From Deltaproteobacteria bacterium (GTDB lineage Bacteria; Desulfobacterota; Desulfobacteria; Desulfobacterales; SURF-15), in the NCBI GenBank assembly GCA_024644775.1, contig JAHEHB010000038.1, forward strand, positions 1 to 20,568: a stretch of 20,568 nt of DNA, given 5' to 3'. A program made the translations under genes and the position numbers. Shown here in pieces: positions 14,303 to 20,568 of this stretch (positions are counted from its first letter, which is position 1; each line of letters opens with the position of its first letter). Below the pieces are notes generated by a model. It did no database searches, had not been told where the DNA came from, and was given only the letters and a program-made list of their open reading frames with translations.

Positions 14303-15376
14303 TCAATACAATCGTCGGATTTCATCATAGATCTCATCGGGACTTAAGATGTGTCCGCCGCCAATTCCGTAGTGAAACACTTCTGCATCTCTACAGACCG
14401 CTAATCGCACATCTTCCACCATCTGGCCGTTGTTTGCTTCGATCACAACAATTCTTCCAACACCTCGATTGACCAAATCACGCAAGGCATCTGATGGATA
14501 GGGCCACAGCGATATGGGGCGAAACAGCCCTACAGACATGTTTGCCGTGCGTGCCTTCGAGATGGCATCTAAAGCGATCCGCGCAGAACTTCCAAACGCG
14601 ACCACCACCATGGTGGCGGCCTCCATATGAAGCATCTCGTATCGCTGTTCACTTCGCTGTATAGAGAGGTATTTTTTCTTTAATTGCTTATTCCAATCGA
14701 TCAGTTCTTCATCCGTATGGGGGGCTGCCTTAATTACCTTGCGGGGTTGATCGCCTTTTCCCCGCACCGCCCAGTCTTTATCCGGTGAAGTAACGGCGGG
14801 CACTGTTTCAAAACAGACCGGCTCCATCATCTGACCGAGAATGGCATCAGATAAAATAATAACCGGGTTTCGATAACGATCTGCCAATTCAAATGCCTGA
14901 TAGGTGAGTTCGTAGAGTTCCTGAGCGCTGCCGGGTCCAAAGACCAAACACTGATAATCGCCGTGTCCCCCGCCTCTGGTGGCAAGCCGATAGTCGGATT
15001 GTGCGGACGCAATTCGACCGAGACCCGGACCGGCTCTCGACACACAAACAAGCACAGCCGGCAATTGGGCTGCTGCAAGCGTCGTTAGTCCTTCGCCCAT
15101 GAGTGTAAATCCCGGCCCTGAAGATGAAGACATGCATCGTGCCCCTCCGGCCGCCGCTCCCATAATCATATGGATTCCGGATAGTTCACTTTCGCTTTGA
15201 AGAAATTTTCCACCCACCTCTGGAAGCCGTTTGGCCATATATTCAAACAGCTCGTTCTGAGGGGTGATGGGGTATCCAAAAAAGAAACGACATCCCGCAC
15301 GGATGGCCCCCTCCCCCAAAGCCTGATTGCCTCTCATGAGCGTTTTTTCCAATATATTTTTTACCGCCTCAGTCAT
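14303..15376 (-). CDS. 2-oxoacid:ferredoxin oxidoreductase, alpha subunit (VorB/KorA-like)
   Basis: The 357-residue alpha subunit carries the pyrimidine-binding domain I (about residues 10-190) and domain II (about 250-357). Seen motifs are GCRFFFGYPITPQNE, SESELSGIHMIMGAAAGG, SSSGPGFTLMGEGL and ASAQSDYRLATRGGGHGDY, which resemble proteins annotated VorB (2-oxoisovalerate) or KorA (2-oxoglutarate). There is no separate domain III/CoA domain because gamma supplies it. The start at 15376 lies inside a purine-rich degenerate repeat, and the first 7-10 residues (MTEAVKN) appear to be repeat-derived. An alternative start is the ATG at 15337 (MRGNQALGEGAIRAG). It follows the MmgE/PrpD gene after 90 bases. 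Confidence 0.93.
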   Translation of the reverse strand: MTEAVKNILEKTLMRGNQALGEGAIRAGCRFFFGYPITPQNELFEYMAKRLPEVGGKFLQSESELSGIHMIMGAAAGGARCMSSSSGPGFTLMGEGLTTLAAAQLPAVLVCVSRAGPGLGRIASAQSDYRLATRGGGHGDYQCLVFGPGSAQELYELTYQAFELADRYRNPVIILSDAILGQMMEPVCFETVPAVTSPDKDWAVRGKGDQPRKVIKAAPHTDEELIDWNKQLKKKYLSIQRSEQRYEMLHMEAATMVVVAFGSSARIALDAISKARTANMSVGLFRPISLWPYPSDALRDLVNRGVGRIVVIEANNGQMVEDVRLAVCRDAEVFHYGIGGGHILSPDEIYDEIRRLY

Positions 15377-15480
15377 CTCCCCTCTGCTCTCTGTCCCCTA
15401 CCTTCGGTCATCTGAATACTGTCCTCTGTTTTCTGTCCTCCGTCATCTGCCCTCTGAACACTGTCCTCAGTCCTCTGCCT
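15377..15480 (-). repeat. Purine-rich degenerate tandem repeat (gaggacaga type)
   Basis: On the minus strand this segment is a run of variants of GAGGACAGA, such as ggcagaggactgagg, cagatgacggagg, acagaaaacagaggacag and gcagaggggag. It is strikingly free of pyrimidine runs on that strand. It contains the last four codons and TGA of the MmgE/PrpD gene at one end and runs into the ATG of the alpha subunit at the other. Similar degenerate runs are familiar from intergenic DNA of Desulfobacterota-like genomes. Confidence 0.7.
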
Positions 15481-16858
15481 TACAAAGCAGCATCGACAAT
15501 TGGCACATCTGTTTTAAATCCTGCAATTCACGCACGATGTCAACAATTTGGGCCTGTATCGCTGAATTAATCACCTTCCTTGAGTGCGCGTTGAACCGAG
15601 TAATGAGTTCTTCCCAAGAGAGCGGATTTGCCACATCCCCTTTGGGACAATCCACTCGTTGAGTCAATTTTCTGTTATCGGCAGTCTGAATCGTAACCCG
15701 TGTCGGCCACTTTTTGGGAAATTCTGAATCAAGCTCTGAATCGTGCACCACCCGAACCCGTTTCATCATATCACGAATTGAGGGATCGTTTAATACTTCC
15801 GGATAAAACTCTTCAAAGGAAACCCTTCCCTTCACAATTGCCAGCGCAACTGTAAAGGGGAGGCTGAACTGCGCCTGCACATCGGTATTGGGGTTCATCT
15901 TTTCTTCCCATGGTTCCACCACTAGTGGGTAGGCGGCTTTAAATATATCTACCTGAATGTCTTCGACCCCTTGAGGCGACAGTTCATTTTGTTTCATTAA
16001 TTCAATTGCCGCATCGATGGCCGATTGATTATAACGGCAGCAGGCATGAAGTTTTAGACCGGTATCCATTACTCGGGATTTTTCGCCAAGCGCCTTTACC
16101 AGATAGGATGGATCTGCATTGTTGGAGGTGGCATTAAGAAAACCCCACTTTCCCTCCAGGACGGCTTTGGGGCCCTTAAATCCTTCCGCCGCCAATTGGG
16201 CGGATTGGATACCCCGCTGTGCCGACAACCCCGCATGAATTCTCTTGGTCCAGGAACCATCCTGCATAAATGCCATAAGACCGGAAGACATACTACCCGC
16301 AATACCGAATGCGCTGGCGGTCGTATCTGTGTCTAGGCCGAGGATCCGGGATACGGCAGCCGTGGCCCCGAAAGTACCGCAGGTAGCTGTGGGGTGCCAA
16401 CCTAAGGCATAATGAGATTTGGAATCCACGGCATCTGCAATTCTTAAGGTCGTTTCATACCCGGCCACCGCACCCTCCAGAAACCGGGTGCCGGAAGCAC
16501 CCATCCATTCTGAAGTTGCCAGGGAGGCAGCCCATATGGCAGATCCCGGATGAATCGATGCCGGCGTGTAAATGTCATCAAGACTCATTGAATGAGAAGA
16601 TGCTGCATTGGCGAGCGCCGCATATTGGGGGAGGGGTCTCATCGATGTACCGATAATCGTCCCGTCCCCGGTTCCGCCGATTTTCTGGATCATCGCATGA
16701 ACCTTTTTCGTAGACGCCATGGAAAGACCCTTTGCAGCCAAACCTAAAAAATCGAGTAGAAGATATTTGACATGCTCCCGGACTTCCGGACCCAGCTGCC
16801 CCATCCTTATGCCTGCACAATATTCAGCCAACTTATGAGTGTGCTTCGTTTCTTCCAT
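15467..16858 (-). CDS. MmgE/PrpD family protein
   Basis: This 463-residue protein belongs to the MmgE/PrpD family, which includes 2-methylcitrate dehydratase, cis-aconitate decarboxylase and iminodisuccinate epimerase. Family motifs are complete: SLDDIYTPASIHPGS, LGWHPTATCGTFGA, SWTKRIHAGLSAQRG, EGFKGP..LEGKWGF and LKLHACCRYNQSAID. Counted from the ATG at 16858, the candidate active-site residues are D94/D95, H103, H155, K205 and H271, close in spacing to those of animal aconitate decarboxylase. These residues are shared family-wide, so the reaction is open (dehydratase, decarboxylase or isomerase). That ATG follows tggagag by 7 bases; an ATG 27 bases upstream is less likely. The C-terminal end (KAED) comes from a repeat. 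In the cluster it could supply the (de)hydration step of an organic acid. Confidence 0.9.
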   Translation of the reverse strand: MEETKHTHKLAEYCAGIRMGQLGPEVREHVKYLLLDFLGLAAKGLSMASTKKVHAMIQKIGGTGDGTIIGTSMRPLPQYAALANAASSHSMSLDDIYTPASIHPGSAIWAASLATSEWMGASGTRFLEGAVAGYETTLRIADAVDSKSHYALGWHPTATCGTFGATAAVSRILGLDTDTTASAFGIAGSMSSGLMAFMQDGSWTKRIHAGLSAQRGIQSAQLAAEGFKGPKAVLEGKWGFLNATSNNADPSYLVKALGEKSRVMDTGLKLHACCRYNQSAIDAAIELMKQNELSPQGVEDIQVDIFKAAYPLVVEPWEEKMNPNTDVQAQFSLPFTVALAIVKGRVSFEEFYPEVLNDPSIRDMMKRVRVVHDSELDSEFPKKWPTRVTIQTADNRKLTQRVDCPKGDVANPLSWEELITRFNAHSRKVINSAIQAQIVDIVRELQDLKQMCQLSMLLCKAED

Positions 16859-16919
16859 TTGGTCTCTCCAGGCCCGGGAAAGCACGACAAAAATTTAATG
16901 CACCCATATCCTATTTGAA

Positions 16920-17918
16920 TTAGACTTGGATTTTATCGAGCACCCCGCGATTTAACACATCTTTCGGAATCTCTTTTTTAATCAAAAATTGAATGACTTT
17001 CTCTGCGCATCCCATGGACATATTAATCAGCGCTTGCTGGCTGACACCGGCCATATGTGGCGTGGTCACAACATTTTCCAGACGGTGTAGCTCCATAAAT
17101 ATCGGAGGTTCTTTCTCATGCACGTCGCCGCCGTAGCCATACAGATGGCCGCTTTCCAAAGCCGAATAAAGCGCCCGTTCATCAATCAATCCGCCGCGAG
17201 CCGTGTTAACGAGAACCGCACCCGGTTTCATCCTTTTTATCTGGGCCTCACCCATGATGTTTCGGGTGCTATCGTCCAACGGCACGTGCAGCGTAATAAA
17301 ATCCGATTCTTTTAGCAGTGTATCCATAGGAACGCTTTTAATACCGTGCTCTCCGGCAAAATCGGCATATTCAACGATGTCATGGTAAAAAATCTTCATA
17401 TCAAAGCCCTTTGCCCGCCGGGCGACTTCCTTGCCGATCCTACCCAAACCAATAATTCCAAGGGTTTTTTCGTACATATCGTATGAAATAACCCTCAGAT
17501 CCGAGTACTTACCCTCACGCATGCCGCGATCCATCCAGCCAATTTTTCTGGCAACCCCCAACATGAGCCCCATGGCCATATCCGCGACCGCTTTTGTGTT
17601 CGTACCCGGATTTCTCGTTACAAGAATCCCTTTTTCGGTGGCAGCCGTCAAGTCTACCCCATCGTAGCCGGCACCGCGGACAGCGATCATTTTTAATCCA
17701 TCAGCGCTTTCAATGACAGGGCGGGGTACTTTTTCAGCACCGGATACGATGAGCACATCGATCTCTTTTATGATTCTACAAAACTCAGAAACATCATCGC
17801 TCAATTCACCCGGTTTGTAATCGGGTTCGTGAACCGAAAATCCCGCGTCCTGCATCATTTGTATTGGTTTACGACTTGCCAAAGCAAATCCAGCGCAACC
17901 GATCAGTACATTAAGCAT
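16920..17918 (-). CDS. D-2-hydroxyacid dehydrogenase (SerA-like)
   Basis: The 332-residue NAD-dependent dehydrogenase is of the phosphoglycerate dehydrogenase-like type, without a C-terminal ACT domain. Motifs are RGAGYDGVDL at 81-90, the Rossmann GLGRIG at 157-162, R241 (NTARGG), E270 (HEKEPP) and H288 (TTPHMA), so it should be active. Its ATG follows aggag by 8 bases. It stands 108 bases behind the flavoprotein gene and 61 bases before the MmgE/PrpD gene, all in one direction, so it is likely part of the same transcript. It probably oxidises a D-2-hydroxyacid to the 2-oxoacid for the ferredoxin oxidoreductase, or works in reverse. Biosynthetic phosphoglycerate dehydrogenase is less likely, given the context. 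Confidence 0.9.
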   Translation of the reverse strand: MLNVLIGCAGFALASRKPIQMMQDAGFSVHEPDYKPGELSDDVSEFCRIIKEIDVLIVSGAEKVPRPVIESADGLKMIAVRGAGYDGVDLTAATEKGILVTRNPGTNTKAVADMAMGLMLGVARKIGWMDRGMREGKYSDLRVISYDMYEKTLGIIGLGRIGKEVARRAKGFDMKIFYHDIVEYADFAGEHGIKSVPMDTLLKESDFITLHVPLDDSTRNIMGEAQIKRMKPGAVLVNTARGGLIDERALYSALESGHLYGYGGDVHEKEPPIFMELHRLENVVTTPHMAGVSQQALINMSMGCAEKVIQFLIKKEIPKDVLNRGVLDKIQV

Positions 17919-18026
17919 GTTTGGTTTCTCCTATGATCATCATTCGCCACAGCCCTACGCAGACAAACATAGACTTTTCCCCAAGGAATTTACCCGCCGC
18001 TTTATCTAATTACAGGCTTTGGCGTA

Positions 18027-19604
18027 TCAGCATTCGGCCGTCGCATCCACAACCGGTTTATAGTTCACGTTAAATATTCCCGAGTCAGGGTTGTACTGCA
18101 AACAAGAATTTTTCTTCCAATTCGTGTCATCCGTTTCCGGAAAATCATCCCGATAAAAAGCCCCGCGGCTCTCCTGTCTACCGCTGCTGGCAGTAAGAAT
18201 CCCCTTTAATACCAATGAGGCACTCAGAAGGTCCCATCGAAGTCTCTTTTCTTGAATCGTCTTTGTTTGTGCGTCTTCGAGTCGTGCCTCTATATCCGAT
18301 AGTTTTGTTAATCCTTCTTTTATACTCCCTTCATTACGAATGATTCCTGCATGATTCCACGCGGTTTCTCTTATCTCCTTTCGTAAGGCCCTGAGGTCCG
18401 AAGGGCCTGAACCGACAAAATCGACTTTTTTTTCGATTCTGGTATCTGTCGGCAATCTGTGTTGTTTCGCACGGCTTGCAGCAGTTCGACCGGCAAGCTT
18501 TCCATAGACCACACACTCGGTTAACGCATTGCCGCCCCTTCGGTTGGCGCCATGCAATCCCCAGACCATTTCTCCACAGGCGAAAAGACCGCTGATGCCG
18601 GTTTCACCGCTTTTATTGATCCGAACCCCCCCCATGAAATAATGCACGCCGGGAGCAATCCGGAAGGGATGATTCCTAAAATCAAATTTGAGTTTTCTAA
18701 AAAGGCTGACAGGATACACCCCCCACCGGTCTTGGGGAACCGATCGATAATCCATGTAAACAGGTCCGGCGAGCCCTTCCAAATAGATGGTTGCAGACAA
18801 TGAATCTCGCATTTTGCGAATGGCATCGTTCAGATTTTCGAGGCCATGTTTCTTGGCAATATCTTCATCCGAGGCATTTATCAATTTAACTTCACTCGGG
18901 TAGGGTGGATATACCATGAATTGAGGCAGACGGGGTTCAGACAGAACCAGTGGATAGAATTGGACAAACTCCATATCCCACAATTCAAGCCCGGCTTTGG
19001 CTGCCAATGCGTACCCCTGCCCCATGGTGCTTTTCTGATTATCATTCTGAAGATACATGGCACCACCGCCACCCGCAGCAAGAATAACCGCGGGGGCATG
19101 CATCGTAACGGCTTTGCCGGATGCCTCAAATCCTTTGATACCGAAGACGTTGTTTTCCTGTGTCAAAATCTCCGTGACACAAAAATTGGGCCAGAAAGAT
19201 ATGGCATCCTGTTTTCTCAAGTGTGCCGCTAGATTTTTTACAAGTGGCACACCTCGGATAAGATCCGGTCGGGGAAGCTGTACGGTAAAATTCCCAGGTG
19301 TTTCCTCGATCTCGATCCCGTAGGATCGAAGCGATGAAATGGCATCATAGGCTTCGCGCCCCACCAGCCTTACCATCTGTTCGTTGTTTATTCCTTTGCC
19401 GATGGCAATCGTATCTTTAATAAAGTTTTCGATACTGTACACGTCGGTGGGGCTTGTAAACATGCCGTTCGAAATGGCGGAATTGGTTCCGATTCCGATA
19501 CCGCCTCTGGTTACAAGCAATACCTTGGCGCCTTCCGCCCGGGCGGTCTCGGCTGCCACCATCCCTGCGAGACCGGCACCGATGATGATTACATCGTAAT
19601 TCAT
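18027..19604 (-). CDS. Fumarate reductase/succinate dehydrogenase-like flavoprotein
   Basis: This 525-residue FAD protein is related to SdhA/FrdA and L-aspartate oxidase. It has the dinucleotide fold GAGLAG at 9-14, VILAAGGGGAMY near 173, the substrate-binding HYFMGG with H321, and the GANRRGGNALTEC motif with R355/R356, so a C=C/C-C redox reaction on a dicarboxylate-like acid is plausible. The region that in SdhA carries the histidine for covalent FAD (SHTxxAQGG) reads GTNSAISNG, so FAD is probably bound non-covalently. No iron-sulfur or membrane-anchor partner gene is adjacent in the window. The electron partner may be ferredoxin or a protein encoded elsewhere. The ATG at 19604 follows aaagga. 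The C-terminus ends ATAEC, with a polar extension. Confidence 0.88.
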   Translation of the reverse strand: MNYDVIIIGAGLAGMVAAETARAEGAKVLLVTRGGIGIGTNSAISNGMFTSPTDVYSIENFIKDTIAIGKGINNEQMVRLVGREAYDAISSLRSYGIEIEETPGNFTVQLPRPDLIRGVPLVKNLAAHLRKQDAISFWPNFCVTEILTQENNVFGIKGFEASGKAVTMHAPAVILAAGGGGAMYLQNDNQKSTMGQGYALAAKAGLELWDMEFVQFYPLVLSEPRLPQFMVYPPYPSEVKLINASDEDIAKKHGLENLNDAIRKMRDSLSATIYLEGLAGPVYMDYRSVPQDRWGVYPVSLFRKLKFDFRNHPFRIAPGVHYFMGGVRINKSGETGISGLFACGEMVWGLHGANRRGGNALTECVVYGKLAGRTAASRAKQHRLPTDTRIEKKVDFVGSGPSDLRALRKEIRETAWNHAGIIRNEGSIKEGLTKLSDIEARLEDAQTKTIQEKRLRWDLLSASLVLKGILTASSGRQESRGAFYRDDFPETDDTNWKKNSCLQYNPDSGIFNVNYKPVVDATAEC

Positions 19605-19932
19605 GGTTCTATCCTTTAAGATAAGTAAAAACCCATAGGTGCTTGATTTCTAAATAAAATCAAAAATCACAAGCACCAAACCACAAATCCCAAACAAATA
19701 ACAATGACCGAAATTCAAAATCCCAAAATTAGTATGTGATCTTAATGATGGAATATCCAAACCGGAAAATACAAGAACGCCGGAGTTTTTAATTCCAAAC
19801 CCTGTTTTGGTTATTGAATATTGATATTTGAAATTTGTTTGTTATTTGATGCTTGGAATTTGGAGTTTCCGATGATCCATCGGTAATCCATGATATTTCT
19901 ATCCTGTTTATCCGGTTCATCCAGTCTAAGAA
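19605..19932. repeat. AT-rich interspersed repeat region with inverted copies
   Basis: These 328 bases between two genes of the cluster have no coding potential. The left part (about 19636-19730) is built from words such as aaatcac, caaaccacaaatccc and aacaaataacaatgacc. The right part (about 19800-19865) has the complementary words gatatttgaaatttg, tttgttatttgatgc and ttggaatttgga. They form a long imperfect inverted repeat. A block at 19763-19782 recurs at 4047-4067 beside the broken sulfatase gene. A fragment of the tcctg-type repeat (19900-19929) touches the CoA-transferase stop. No promoter or terminator was clear. Confidence 0.6.
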
Positions 19933-20568
19933 TCATATGGCGTTGACTTCTTTTAACCTTTCGATTTCTTCAGACGAATATTGGAGAAGATCCCTGTATA
20001 TGACCTTATTCGCTGAACCGTGCGGTAAACCGGGGAATCGTATTTTACCCGGTGTCCCCGTCATTCGAAACGAAAGCGTCGGTATCTTCAAATTTGTTCC
20101 GGTTACCGGATCTTCCATTTCAATAATGGAACCCCTCTCATTGTAATGTGGGTCTTCGTCGATTTCTTTCATACTGGGAATCGGACCCACTGTAACATTC
20201 AGACGATCACAAATGTCAAGAACCTCGCTTGCGTCATGATTGCCGATCCACCCGGATATGACTTGATTGAGTATTCGTCTACTTTCGGGCTGGATGCGGC
20301 TTTCATTCGTACTAAATTGAGGATCCGCTATCATTTCCGGGTGGTCGATGCACTCCATCAGCCGTTCGAACGGTTTTTGGGCAGAGCAGGATAGCGCGAC
20401 CCATTGGCCATCTTTGGTCTGATAACTGTTCCTGGGTGCCGTATAGCTGAGTTCGTTTCCCTTGGGTTGAGGAATCTCGCCGGTGAGATAGTAGGACAAA
20501 AAGTCCGGTCCCAACAAGCCAAACAACGGCTCGTACAATGACACGTCAATGATTTGCCCCCCTTTTTC
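19933..20568 (-). CDS. CaiB/BaiF (family III) CoA-transferase, 3' part
   Basis: This is the C-terminal part of a family III CoA-transferase, which moves CoA between acyl-CoA and a free carboxylic acid in the cytoplasm. The frame is open to the window edge. The codons before position 20544 read EKGGQIID and continue into VSLYEPLFGLLG, a family hallmark, so the GTG at 20544 is an internal valine and the start lies outside. About 211 codons are present of roughly 400. Further motifs are PRNSYQTKDGQWVALSCSAQ, FERLMECIDHPE, LDICDRLNVTVGPI and the FRMTGTPGKIRFPGLPHG end. The catalytic aspartate region is not in the window. It opens the visible minus-strand cluster, 328 repeat-filled bases before the flavoprotein gene, and would activate the pathway acid as a CoA ester. 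Confidence 0.92.
   Translation of the reverse strand, partial: EKGGQIIDVSLYEPLFGLLGPDFLSYYLTGEIPQPKGNELSYTAPRNSYQTKDGQWVALSCSAQKPFERLMECIDHPEMIADPQFSTNESRIQPESRRILNQVISGWIGNHDASEVLDICDRLNVTVGPIPSMKEIDEDPHYNERGSIIEMEDPVTGTNLKIPTLSFRMTGTPGKIRFPGLPHGSANKVIYRDLLQYSSEEIERLKEVNAI

Noticed and set aside
12577..15376. Assignment of the oxidoreductase to a specific 2-oxoacid
   Set aside because: Motifs do not separate 2-oxoisovalerate, 2-oxoglutarate and other 2-oxoacids; a phylogeny would be needed.
15377..15480. CRISPR array in the purine-rich repeat
   Set aside because: The units are degenerate, contiguous and of irregular length, with no spacers.

Overview
The window looks like a chromosomal piece of a strictly anaerobic, Gram-negative, probably Desulfobacterota (Desulfobacterales-like) bacterium. 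This is inferred from the gene mix: a four-subunit 2-oxoacid:ferredoxin oxidoreductase, a single-domain MetE-type methionine synthase, a PEP-CTERM protein, an MmgE/PrpD protein with a family III CoA-transferase, and several degenerate interspersed repeats between genes. No rRNA, tRNA, CRISPR array or complete insertion sequence was recognised. Both ends cut genes: a class I fructose-bisphosphate aldolase on the left and a CaiB/BaiF CoA-transferase on the right.

Left part (1-5400): the aldolase 3' end (+), a short MetE-like methionine synthase (-), a small DUF6122-like membrane protein (+) behind a near-consensus sigma-70 promoter, two small proteins of unknown function (-), a truncated sulfatase (pseudogene, -) and a D-2-hydroxyacid dehydrogenase (-). 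The intergenic stretches hold palindromes and copies of dispersed repeats.

Middle (5400-11460): a 600-base regulatory-looking gap with a perfect-arm 17-bp palindrome, then an exported SMP-30/gluconolactonase-like protein and an Ldh_2-family (malate/L-lactate/sulfolactate dehydrogenase-like) enzyme on +. A strong hairpin terminator separates these from a convergent PEP-CTERM protein that has a candidate sigma-54 promoter. NAD synthetase (nadE, -) and a class I methyltransferase with a cysteine-rich tail (+) follow, divergently oriented.

Right part (11471-20568): a long co-directional minus-strand cluster. In transcription order it reads CoA-transferase (partial), fumarate-reductase-like flavoprotein, D-2-hydroxyacid dehydrogenase, MmgE/PrpD protein, 2-oxoacid:ferredoxin oxidoreductase alpha, beta, gamma, delta, and a mandelate-racemase/muconate-lactonizing-type dehydratase. 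The last genes are translationally coupled (TAATG and ATGA overlaps). Together they could activate an organic acid as a CoA ester, (de)hydrate and oxidise or reduce it, and oxidatively decarboxylate a 2-oxoacid to acyl-CoA with reduced ferredoxin. The substrate cannot be read from the sequence, and this cluster is the best candidate for an undescribed pathway. Several of its gene junctions are filled by repeats, two of which supply gene ends.
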